Part shown: piece by piece, positions 17,101 through 24,023 of the stretch | How positions within the stretch are numbered: position 1 is the first letter of the stretch | Layout: each line of letters opens with the position of its first letter | From: RGZA01 sp041917755 | Lineage (GTDB): Bacteria; Pseudomonadota; Alphaproteobacteria; UBA9219; RGZA01 | Assembly: GCA_041917755.1 (NCBI GenBank) | Contig: JAYRWY010000006.1 | Span: forward strand, 181,621-245,620 | DNA: 64,000 bases | Reading direction: 5' to 3' | Notes under the pieces: generated by a model | Seen by the model: only the letters and a program-made list of their open reading frames with translations | Databases searched by the model: none | What the model was told of the DNA's origin: nothing | Position numbers and translations under genes: made by a program

Positions 17101-19079
17101 GCGAAATGGGCAAAGACATCCAGAAGGAAGACTTCACGGTGGTTGGCGTGGGCGATATGTCCGGCGACGTATTCGGTAACGGCATGCTGCTCTCCGAACA
17201 TATCCGTTTGGTCGGCGCATTTAACCACAAGCACATCTTCATCGACCCCAATCCGGATTCAGCCAAGTCATTCAAGGAACGCCAACGTCTGTTCGATTTA
17301 CCGGGCAGCCAATGGAGCGACTATGACAAGAAGCTGATTTCCAAGGGCGGCGGCATCTTCAACCGCGATGCGAAAACCATCACCTTATCCAAGGAAGCGC
17401 GCGATGCCTTCGGCATCAAACATGAAAGCATCACCCCTGATGCGTTGATGCAGGCCATGCTGCAAACTCCTGTCGAGCTTTTGTATTTCGGCGGCATCGG
17501 TACCTATGTGAAGGCCGAAGATGAAAACGACGCCGATGTGGGCGATCGAACCAATGATGCATGCCGCGTAAACGCCGAAAGCCTCGGCGCGAAAGTCATT
17601 GGCGAAGGCGCCAACCTTGGCATGACGCAAAAGGCGCGTATTGCCTATGCGCTCAAAGGTGGCCGTCTCAATACCGACGCGATTGATAATTCCGCCGGTG
17701 TGGATACCTCCGACCATGAAGTGAATATCAAAATCTTGCTCGCCCCTGTAGTGGCAAGCGGGAAGCTCTCCACCAAATCCCGCAACGTGTTATTGGCCAA
17801 GATGACCGATGATGTGGCGGGCCTTGTGCTGCGTGATAACCATCTGCAAACCCTCGCCCTCACGGTAACCGAGGCACGCGCAGCGGAATTGCTCCCCATC
17901 CATGCACGTCTTATCCAAACCTTGGAACGCAAGGGTCTGTTGAACCGCAAGGTTGAATATCTACCCAATGACGAAGCCATTCAGGAACGCGCACGTCTGG
18001 GCAAAGGTCTCACCCGCCCAGAACTCGCTGTGCTCATGGCCTACGCAAAGATTGATTTGTACGATGAAATCTTGGCCAGCCAATTGCCGGATAACCCCGC
18101 ACTGGAAAGCGATTTGTTCCTCTATTTCCCCAAAGCGCTGCAAACGGAATATGCCAATGCCATCCGCAACCACCGCCTGCGCCGTGAAATCATCGCCACC
18201 TTTACCACCAACAGCTTTGTAAACCGTGGCGGCACGCATCTTATCCAGATGATGCAGGAAAAAACCGGCAAATCCCCCGCCGAAATCGCGGGTGCATATG
18301 CGGTGCTGCGCACCGTGTATGGTCTGCGTACCACATGGAATGAAATCGAAAAGCTGGAAGGCCGCATCGATAGCAAAACCTCAACCGAGCTATACACGCG
18401 CCTTGCCAAGATGATTGAACGCGCAACGCCATGGTATGTTGCCCATTCCACCATCGCCAACAGCGAAACCATCATCCAGAAGCATTCGCAGGCTGTGGTC
18501 ACCATCCGCAAATGGATGAGCGTCCGCGCCGATGAATTCATCAACCGTGATGAAAACTCGCAGCGCGCCGCTGATTTCCGCAAGGCCGGTGTCCCATCCA
18601 AGATTGTCGATGATGTATTGGGCTTGCCCGTTCTGGCGCATATCCCCGAAATTGTGGGCCTGTCTGAAAAAACCGGCCGCAGCCTTGAAAACGTCGCAGA
18701 ATTGTACTTCGCATTGGAAGACAAACTCCGTCTCTTCTGGCTACGCACGCAGGCACGCAACCTGTCATCCGACAATGTGTGGCAGCGTGAAGCATCGACC
18801 AATCTGATTGATGATTTATATGATATGCAATCCACCCTGACCAATCAGGTATTGCAGCAGATCAGCAAAACATCCGGCAAGGGCAAGAATGCAACGCCGT
18901 CCAAGCAAAAACCAAATGAATTGCCAAATCAATTGGTAGATGCATGGGTTGCCAAGCAATCCGACGTTATGCGTCAATACACCACTATGCTTGGTGAAAT
19001 TGCCGCCACCCGTCACGCCGATTTCGCGATGTTGAACTTGGCGCTGCGTTACCTGCAACAACTGGCATATAAAGGCTAA
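14178..19079 (+). CDS. NAD-specific glutamate dehydrogenase, large (GDH-180) class
   Basis: The 1633-residue enzyme belongs to the very large NAD-dependent glutamate dehydrogenases known from Streptomyces, Pseudomonas and many alphaproteobacteria. It oxidises glutamate to 2-oxoglutarate and ammonia, mainly for amino-acid catabolism. The N-terminal half contains ACT-like regulatory regions (for example MPFLVDSTTGELNRMGLGIH). The catalytic part lies at about residues 800-1250 with ARGGIRWSDRREDFRTEVLG, the PVGSKGGF lysine loop, and GVGDMSGDVFGNGML in the nucleotide-binding half. A Ser/Lys-rich N-terminal tail of about 40 residues precedes the fold. The start is GTG 14178. The gene is a single intact frame and is followed 8 bases later by pip. 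Confidence 0.96.
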   Translation: MTAARSKAKKTKSAPQIKETKSHSSGKSSNSGQLSKNANEVKKVLSTHIPARDRTQFHDQDLSAIADSFTAFVHERKRGTAKLRVLNPSIKKDGYVSRHTVIMVANDDMPFLVDSTTGELNRMGLGIHLVVHPVVHVVRNDRNQFLNFANKTTDQNELLVESWMYIEIDETHDSAKLQEIANNLERVLANVRVAVRDWSAMRTKIMETITDLPRNESVGLPVGEREETANFLAWLEADNFTFLGARDYHVTGTGKNMHLVTTPGTGLGILSEPVSVMFFGDEGEGSQPSDIHHFLERKQLALITKTYKHSVVHRTTPMDAVLIKRYNNEGKLVGERLFVGLFTSSSYNRLAKDVPLIREKISYALEHAGLDPRSYNGKVFTHILNSYPRDELFQISSKELLETALGILDLQERQRLALFVRHDAFERFVNCLIYVPRDLYITKLRKEFQRILMTTFKGVHADYNVKITNESLAQIFIVVRTDKGHIPKYDKAKLEHELEDASRGWSGRLRGELIAAFGENQGLKHAEKYAEAFPDAYCDTVNANESLKDLAFIEDVLKHNSLELNLYRPVGASPERIHLKWFSPSQPLSLSLILPMMQDMGLKTNAVLGPYEIKPQGEPKTVWIQDCQAEVKSGIEINLEQVKSKFEECLIKVWNNEVEADAYNQLILLADLTWREVIILRAIGKYLRQARLPYSEQAIIRTLSQHPKAARLLAQLFIARHNPELGKDGAKQSAKIEKDIAEYLRDVSLLEEDRILRRALNVIQNTLRTNYFQKDENGQPKSYLSFKLDSKKLDGLPLPRPHVEIFVYSPRTEAIHLRGGKVARGGIRWSDRREDFRTEVLGLMKAQQVKNTVIVPVGSKGGFVVKNPKPADMGKEGIACYQIMMRGLLDITDNRVGEKIVPPKNVVRHDEDDPYLVVAADKGTAKFSDIANALSIEYGFWLGDAFASGGSAGYDHKGMGITARGAWEGIKRHFREMGKDIQKEDFTVVGVGDMSGDVFGNGMLLSEHIRLVGAFNHKHIFIDPNPDSAKSFKERQRLFDLPGSQWSDYDKKLISKGGGIFNRDAKTITLSKEARDAFGIKHESITPDALMQAMLQTPVELLYFGGIGTYVKAEDENDADVGDRTNDACRVNAESLGAKVIGEGANLGMTQKARIAYALKGGRLNTDAIDNSAGVDTSDHEVNIKILLAPVVASGKLSTKSRNVLLAKMTDDVAGLVLRDNHLQTLALTVTEARAAELLPIHARLIQTLERKGLLNRKVEYLPNDEAIQERARLGKGLTRPELAVLMAYAKIDLYDEILASQLPDNPALESDLFLYFPKALQTEYANAIRNHRLRREIIATFTTNSFVNRGGTHLIQMMQEKTGKSPAEIAGAYAVLRTVYGLRTTWNEIEKLEGRIDSKTSTELYTRLAKMIERATPWYVAHSTIANSETIIQKHSQAVVTIRKWMSVRADEFINRDENSQRAADFRKAGVPSKIVDDVLGLPVLAHIPEIVGLSEKTGRSLENVAELYFALEDKLRLFWLRTQARNLSSDNVWQREASTNLIDDLYDMQSTLTNQVLQQISKTSGKGKNATPSKQKPNELPNQLVDAWVAKQSDVMRQYTTMLGEIAATRHADFAMLNLALRYLQQLAYKG

Positions 19080-19087
19080 CCCCGCCC

Positions 19088-20041
19088 GTGAAGCGCCGTG
19101 AACTCTTTGCACCGATTGAGCCCTACCAGACAGGGCAGCTGAAGGTCAGTGAGCTTCACACATTGTATTGGGAGGCCAGCGGCAATCCCAAAGGCACTCC
19201 CGTGGTGTTCCTGCATGGCGGGCCGGGCGCGGGCACACAAAGCGTGCATCGCCGTTTCTTTGACCCCAAGCATTGGCACATCATTTTGTTTGACCAGCGC
19301 GGCTCGGGTAAATCCACCCCGCATGGCGAAGTTGCCGAAAACACCACCGAACACTTGGTGGCGGATATGGAGCAATTGCGCCGCAGCTTGGGCATTGAAC
19401 GCTGGCATGTTTTTGGCGGCTCATGGGGCTCAACCCTTGCCCTCGCCTATGCGCAAACGCACCCCACCCGCGTCTTGGGGCTTATCCTGCGCGGTATTTG
19501 TTTGCTCGAAAAATGGGAAATCGACTGGTTCTTATACGGTATCGGCACTGTGTTTCCCGATGCGTGGGAAGCCTTTGCAAGTCTCGTCCCCGCATCAGAA
19601 CACAATAATTTATTAGATGCCTATCTGAAGTTGATGAACGACCCCAACCCGAATATCCGCGTGCGCGCCTATGCGGCGTGGAGCCAGTATGAAAGCACCT
19701 GCTCCACCCTGCTCCCAAATCCGGATGTACAAGCCAACCATGATGATGGCAAACGCGCCGCGAGCATCTCGCGCCTCGAAGCGCACTATTTCAAAAACAA
19801 CATGTTCAAACCGGAAACACAGTTGATTGATAATGTCTCGCGCATCCGTCATATCCCCGGTGTCATCGTGCATGGCCGCTATGACATGGTGTGCCCGGTT
19901 GCCAATGCCTTCAAACTGCATAAAGCATGGCCGGAAGCCGACTTCATCGTTGTTCCCAATGCAGGACACTCCGCACTCGAACCCGGCATCCGCAGCGCTC
20001 TGATTGAAGCAACCGAGCGGTTTAAGGATATTGTGGGGTAG
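19088..20041 (+). CDS. pip: Prolyl aminopeptidase
   Basis: The 317-residue alpha/beta hydrolase of family S33 releases N-terminal proline from peptides. Key motifs are the oxyanion-hole HGGPGAG, the nucleophile elbow GGSWGSTLA, the acid in HGRYDMVCPV and the histidine in VVPNAGHSALEPG. It starts at GTG 19088. The short gap to the glutamate dehydrogenase gene suggests one peptide/amino-acid catabolic transcript. It converges with the arsenic operon, leaving only 10 bases between stops. Confidence 0.96.
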   Translation: MKRRELFAPIEPYQTGQLKVSELHTLYWEASGNPKGTPVVFLHGGPGAGTQSVHRRFFDPKHWHIILFDQRGSGKSTPHGEVAENTTEHLVADMEQLRRSLGIERWHVFGGSWGSTLALAYAQTHPTRVLGLILRGICLLEKWEIDWFLYGIGTVFPDAWEAFASLVPASEHNNLLDAYLKLMNDPNPNIRVRAYAAWSQYESTCSTLLPNPDVQANHDDGKRAASISRLEAHYFKNNMFKPETQLIDNVSRIRHIPGVIVHGRYDMVCPVANAFKLHKAWPEADFIVVPNAGHSALEPGIRSALIEATERFKDIVG

Positions 20042-20051
20042 CTAAGCCTTT

Positions 20052-21083
20052 TTATTTATTATATTTTCCGGCTGTTGAATTGGCTATCCCCACCAGCCAC
20101 AACATCACGGGCACTTCCACCAACACGCCCACCACAGTGGCGAGAGCAGCGCCCGAATTTAAGCCGAATAAACTAATGGCCACCGCCACCGCCAATTCAA
20201 AGAAGTTTGATGCGCTTATTAATGCGGCGGGCGCGGCGATGTTATGCACCACACGCGCCTTGAACATCCACCCATAAGTCAACGTGAACATCAACACGCT
20301 TTGCAGCAATATCGGCACACCAATCAACGCAATCACCAATGGCTTATCAAGCAGTGTTTGCGCCTGAAACCCGAATAACAACACCACCGTCGCCAATAAT
20401 CCAAGCACCGAATAAGGTTTTAAGTGCGATAGAAACGCCTGCAGATGTTGTTCGCCCCGCGTCAACAACATTTTCCGTGTGATATATCCCGCGATAATCG
20501 GAATGATAACGTATAACCCAACCGATAATATCAACGTTGCCCATGGCACAGTAATGTTGGTAATACCCAACAGCAAAGATACCAATGGCGCGTAGGCAAC
20601 CATCAAAATTACATTATTCACGGCCACCTGCACCAATGTGTAATTGGGGCTGCCGCCCACTAACCTACTCCAGACAAACACCATTGCCGTACATGGCGCT
20701 GCGCCAAGTAAAATAAGACCCGCAATATAGTTCTGCGCATCTTGCGCCGGAATTAAGCCTGCAAACAAATACTGTAAAAACAATATGCCAAGCCCCGCCA
20801 TGCTGAACGGCATCACCAACCATGTGACGATGAAGCTGATGATGAATGCCTTCGGGCTTTTGGTGGCTTCCTTCAGATTTGAAAAATCCACATTCACCAT
20901 CATCGGGTAAATCATCACCCAAATCAGAACCGCCACGACTAAATTAACGCTGGCCACTTCACATTGCGCAATGGCTTGAAACAGCGATGGCATGATTGAC
21001 CCAAGGCCGACACCAGCCGCAATACACAGCCCCACCCATATGGACAGATAGCGTTCAAAAAATCCCAACGGTGAGGTGCTCAT
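20052..21083 (-). CDS. acr3: ACR3-family arsenite efflux permease
   Basis: The 343-residue membrane protein has about ten transmembrane segments and exports As(III). The conserved cysteine motif of ACR3 carriers is present in LILLGAAPCTAMVFVWS, and the later SNFFELAVAVAISLFG region is characteristic. It is the last gene of an arsR-arsC-acr3 operon; its start overlaps the arsC stop by four bases. Confidence 0.95.
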   Translation of the reverse strand: MSTSPLGFFERYLSIWVGLCIAAGVGLGSIMPSLFQAIAQCEVASVNLVVAVLIWVMIYPMMVNVDFSNLKEATKSPKAFIISFIVTWLVMPFSMAGLGILFLQYLFAGLIPAQDAQNYIAGLILLGAAPCTAMVFVWSRLVGGSPNYTLVQVAVNNVILMVAYAPLVSLLLGITNITVPWATLILSVGLYVIIPIIAGYITRKMLLTRGEQHLQAFLSHLKPYSVLGLLATVVLLFGFQAQTLLDKPLVIALIGVPILLQSVLMFTLTYGWMFKARVVHNIAAPAALISASNFFELAVAVAISLFGLNSGAALATVVGVLVEVPVMLWLVGIANSTAGKYNK

Positions 21084-21550
21084 AACTTGCCTATGTCATT
21101 TAATGTTTGTGCCAATACGGCTTTATCCAGATGTTCTGGCAATGCGACCAAGGCACGGATGCGTGTGCGCAATTGGTCAAATACCGCATTAAATACGGCT
21201 TGTTTTTCGCCGTCGCTGCCCTGCGCATGCGCGGGATCTGGCACGCCCCAATGGGCTTTTAATGGTGCACTAAAAAATACGGGGCACACCTCACCGGCGG
21301 CGTTATCACACACGGTAATGACGATATCAAATGTTTGGCCATCCAACTCATCCCATGATTTGCTGCGATAACCTTCGGCATTCATGCCATGCGCCTTTAA
21401 CGTCGCAAGGCTGGCCGGATGCACAAATCCGGATGGCTTGCTACCCGCGCTATAGGCTTTAAATTTCCCTGCGCCCATATGGTTTAACAAACCTTCCGCC
21501 ATAATACTGCGGCATGAATTACCCGTGCATAAAAACAAAACATGTTTCAT
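21080..21550 (-). CDS. arsC: Arsenate reductase, low-molecular-weight phosphatase type
   Basis: The 156-residue cytoplasmic enzyme reduces As(V) to As(III) for export by ACR3. It has the CX5R phosphatase loop at the N-terminus (FLCTGNSCRS) and the Asp loop (WGVPDPAHA). A further cysteine, in VITVCDNAAGEVCPVF, is placed as in the thioredoxin/glutathione-linked ArsC family. It lies between arsR (18 bases upstream) and acr3 (overlapping). Confidence 0.95.
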   Translation of the reverse strand: MKHVLFLCTGNSCRSIMAEGLLNHMGAGKFKAYSAGSKPSGFVHPASLATLKAHGMNAEGYRSKSWDELDGQTFDIVITVCDNAAGEVCPVFFSAPLKAHWGVPDPAHAQGSDGEKQAVFNAVFDQLRTRIRALVALPEHLDKAVLAQTLNDIGKL

Positions 21551-21568
21551 TCTTTAAATATGCCTTCC

Positions 21569-21928
21569 TTATGAAGATTTTTTCTTGTGTTTGGTCTGTT
21601 TTGCCTTGATGTGCTTGGGCGGCGGGCAACATTCCTGCGCCTTGCCACGCACACAACAATTCTCGACCAAAAATTCCAGCAGGCTTTCAATGCGGGCGCT
21701 TTGCGCAATATAGATAATGGAACGCCCATCCCGCTTTGATTTCACAAGCCCCGCATGGCTAAGATGTGTCAAATGAAACGACATTGTATTATGCGGGATA
21801 CCCAATTGCTTGCTCAGCTTGCCCGCAGGCACACCACTTGGCCCATATTCAATGAGCATTTTAAACACTTGCAACCGCGTTTCCTGCGATAACGCCGAGA
21901 GTGAGATGACCGCATTATTTATATCCAT
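21569..21928 (-). CDS. arsR: ArsR-family arsenic-responsive repressor
   Basis: The 119-residue winged-helix repressor controls the arsenic operon. The DNA-binding helix region is KLSKQLGIPHNTMSFHLTHLSHAGLVKSKRDGRSIIY. The classical ELCVCDL metal site is absent. Instead cysteines cluster at the C-terminus (C91, C92, C100, C101), resembling the Acidithiobacillus-type ArsR with As(III) bound near the C-terminus. The tail is then very Lys-rich. ATG 21928 is preferred to the in-frame TTG 21964 because it gives the usual N-terminus (MDINNAVISLSALSQETRL). The operator overlaps this start. Confidence 0.93.
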   Translation of the reverse strand: MDINNAVISLSALSQETRLQVFKMLIEYGPSGVPAGKLSKQLGIPHNTMSFHLTHLSHAGLVKSKRDGRSIIYIAQSARIESLLEFLVENCCVRGKAQECCPPPKHIKAKQTKHKKKSS

Positions 21929-21950
21929 ATGTCCAGATATATAGACATAT
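21927..21950. promoter_or_regulatory. Probable ArsR operator
   Basis: An inverted repeat ATATGTC-N10-GACATAT covers the region just upstream of arsR and overlaps its start codon. Spacing and position fit an ArsR dimer site that blocks both promoter and ribosome access. The centre is the AT-rich CAGATATATA. Confidence 0.65.
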
Positions 21951-22108
21951 AATCCTCGACGCAAGTGTTCTTTTTTATAAATTGCTCATTTTGTCCAAAC
22001 GCGAAAATTTCTAAAACCAAATTTGCATTTGCAGAAAACAAAAACGCGCAGACTCCTGATGAACAACGTCAAGGTTTGCTTTGCTAAACCACTCTTTTCA
22101 ACTAATCG

Positions 22109-22130
22109 AAGTGTTTCACGTGAAACACTT
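22109..22130. promoter_or_regulatory. parS-like centromere site
   Basis: A perfect 22-base palindrome is centred on CACGTG. Its core at 22112-22127 is TGTTTCACGTGAAACA, which fits the bacterial ParB-binding consensus TGTTNCACGTGAAACA exactly. It lies in the noncoding stretch between the arsenic operon and ompA. A half site GTGAAACA follows at 22144-22151. parA and parB are not in the window. Such sites usually cluster near the replication origin. Confidence 0.85.
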
Positions 22131-22203
22131 TTGAAAAATCTGCGTGAAACAATCACTTAGGCAAAATCGCCTTTTTGGCCAACGCGTTTCAATTTTCACG
22201 CAT

Positions 22204-22231
22204 AAAAAAACGCCGCCCGATGAAGGCGGCG
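22204..22231 (-). terminator. Rho-independent terminator of ompA
   Basis: CGCCGCC (22211-22217) and GGCGGCG (22225-22231) form a stem. On the minus strand this is followed by seven Us (A-tract 22204-22210). It lies 27 bases after the ompA stop. Confidence 0.85.
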
Positions 22232-22257
22232 TTTTAATTTAGCTATTCAGAAATCGC

Positions 22258-23379
22258 TTATTGAACGAATACGATTTCTGCGCGGCGGTTCTTGGCTTCG
22301 CGAACATTGTTGCTGGTTGGAACCATCAACTCGCGTTCACCTGCACCGCGTGTAACAATTTCATTAGCCGGAATACCAAGGCTAACCATGTAACCTTGCA
22401 CCATCTTGGCGCGGCGGTCTGACAGGCGTTGGTTGTAACGGCTGCTACCACGGGTATCGGTGTGGCCGGTTACTTGAACACGGGCAACACCACCGCGGCG
22501 GTATGCTTCAGCTGCGCGTTGGATGGTTTCCTTTGCTTCGCTGGTCAGGTACGACTTATCGAAGTCAAAGAATACGATATAGGTTTCTGGAACCACTGGT
22601 GGTGGGGGTGGCACTTGCTGCTGCACCATCACGGGCTGTGGCATCATCATGACAGGCTGTGCTGGCACAACTTGCACTTGGCGTGGTTGGGCGTGCATCG
22701 CAACTGGCACTGGAACTTCACGTTCTACGCCGAACACATAACGCAGACCAAGCAAGAAGGTGTGGTTGCGGTATTCAGCTTCGTTGGTTGATACGCCTGC
22801 AACCGTCTTATAGGTTGGATCAAGTGTAGCAAAGTAACGGTAATCGGCGGTCAAATCCCAACGTTCGCTAAGTTCGTATGACAAACCAGCAATACCTTGG
22901 TACGCAAATTCAAAAGGCTGGTTATCAAGCGTGGTACCAAATACCACACCGGCATTATCAGCACCTAACAACGCACCACCGGCACCAAGACCCAAATATG
23001 GGGTCAGGCCGCTATTGGTTTGGAAGTCATAGAACAAGTTACCCATGAACGCGACGGAGTTCATGTTACCGTTGGCAACGCCTGCACCAGTGCCCGATGT
23101 TTTATCAACGGTGTTGCGGCGATACGCAATTTCGAATTCAGGGCGAAGTTGGTTTTCAAAACCAAAACCGATAGAACCATCCAGCATGAAGCCAGGATCT
23201 GATTCAATGCGGTTGGTGGTTGCACCAATCTTGACATCATTGTCCTGCAGGAAGTTTGCGCCTGCGCCAACGCCAAGGTACCAACCTTGTTTTGGATAAG
23301 CCTGTGCAGCGCCGGGCAATGTAAGCCCAACTACCAATGCAACTGCGGCGAATGTGCCGATGATGTGTTTCATGTTCAT
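22258..23379 (-). CDS. OmpA-family outer membrane protein
   Basis: The 373-residue protein has a signal peptide (to about residue 27, GAAQA) and an eight-strand-like beta-barrel domain (about 30-215: GWYLGVGAGANFL, LRPEFEIAYRRN, FLLGLRYVFG). A Pro/Gln/Met-rich linker (about 225-262) and a C-terminal OmpA peptidoglycan-binding domain follow (FFDFDKSYLTSEAKETI, VTGHTDTRGS, NRRAEIVF). The Asp and Arg that contact diaminopimelate are present. It is inferred to tether the outer membrane to the wall. ATG 23373 is an alternative start. The gene is monocistronic, with a strong terminator and a leader of unknown length containing a hairpin. Confidence 0.94.
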   Translation of the reverse strand: MNMKHIIGTFAAVALVVGLTLPGAAQAYPKQGWYLGVGAGANFLQDNDVKIGATTNRIESDPGFMLDGSIGFGFENQLRPEFEIAYRRNTVDKTSGTGAGVANGNMNSVAFMGNLFYDFQTNSGLTPYLGLGAGGALLGADNAGVVFGTTLDNQPFEFAYQGIAGLSYELSERWDLTADYRYFATLDPTYKTVAGVSTNEAEYRNHTFLLGLRYVFGVEREVPVPVAMHAQPRQVQVVPAQPVMMMPQPVMVQQQVPPPPPVVPETYIVFFDFDKSYLTSEAKETIQRAAEAYRRGGVARVQVTGHTDTRGSSRYNQRLSDRRAKMVQGYMVSLGIPANEIVTRGAGERELMVPTSNNVREAKNRRAEIVFVQ

Positions 23380-23423
23380 GTCTGACCCTCAATATACTCG
23401 TTGGAAATCTATCCAATGGGTTA

Positions 23424-23457
23424 GCACTTTTAACGATTAGCCCCTAGGCTAAAGTGC
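23424..23457. repeat. Nested inverted repeats upstream of ompA
   Basis: GCACTTT (23424-23430) pairs with AAAGTGC (23451-23457), and inside it TTAGCC-CCTA-GGCTAA (23437-23452) is a perfect hairpin. The two structures are partly exclusive. They lie 45-80 bases upstream of the ompA start, in its promoter or leader. A consensus TTGACA on the minus strand is at 23462-23467. Confidence 0.45.
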
Positions 23458-23538
23458 AAATTGTCAAAGTTAATCAATGAGTCAGGCAATTCTTGTTGCA
23501 ATTATGCAACTATTCTTTTTAACCAATTTTGCTGTATG

Positions 23539-23547
23539 TTATCCACA
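23539..23547 (+). promoter_or_regulatory. DnaA-box match at the 5' edge of rnpB
   Basis: TTATCCACA is a perfect match to the strong DnaA box. It lies over the expected transcription start of RNase P RNA. About one such 9-mer every 130 kb per both strands is expected by chance, so function is unproven. Confidence 0.35.
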
Positions 23548-23939
23548 TCACCAGATGGCTGGATGGCCGCCTTTCATGCAAATGGGGGGAGGAAAGTCCG
23601 GGCTCCATAAGATTATGGTGCTGGCTAACGGCCAGCGGGGGTGACCCTAGGGAAAGTGCAACAGAAAGATACCGCCTGCCCGCTTCTAAGACGGAGGGGC
23701 CGGTAAGGGTGAAATGGTGCGGTAAGAGCGCACCGCGCTTTTAGTAATAAAAGTGGCACGGCAAACCCCACCAGGAGCAAGACCAAATAGGGATGGTTGG
23801 CTGATCTTACCATTAACCATCCGGGTAGGTTGCGCGAAGTGCGGAGTAATCCGTACTCCAGATGAATGGCCGTCTTAACGTAGCACCTTTAGGGGTATGC
23901 GCGCGATGACAAAACCCGGCTTACAGGCCATCTGGTGAT
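23547..23939 (+). ncRNA. rnpB: RNase P RNA, bacterial class A
   Basis: The catalytic RNA of RNase P matures tRNA 5' ends. Conserved elements are in order: the P4 5' strand region GGGGGGAGGAAAGTCCGGGC (23584 onward), GGTAAGGGTGAAATGGTGCG, the CGGCAAACCCCACC segment, AGATGAATGGCCGTC, and the 3' end ACAAAACCCGGCTTACAGGC. The ends are set by pairing of ATCACCAGATGGC (23547-23559) with GCCATCTGGTGAT (23927-23939), the P1 helix. The length of about 393 bases fits class A. Small open frames in it are not genes. Confidence 0.96.
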
Positions 23940-24023
23940 ATTTTAACGATAATGAATATTATACTTTCGTATTTCCATGTTAGATTTGTGAATGAATTTT
24001 AAATTCTTATAATAGGATTTTGA

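Noticed and set aside
18122..18844. Long minus-strand open frame (240 codons) opposite the glutamate dehydrogenase gene
   Set aside because: It is a shadow of the sense gene: low-complexity Arg/Ser/Ala composition, no SD, and the plus strand clearly encodes the conserved enzyme.
23529..23744. Open reading frame within the rnpB region
   Set aside because: It lies entirely over conserved RNase P RNA sequence and has no coding features; the RNA explains the stretch.
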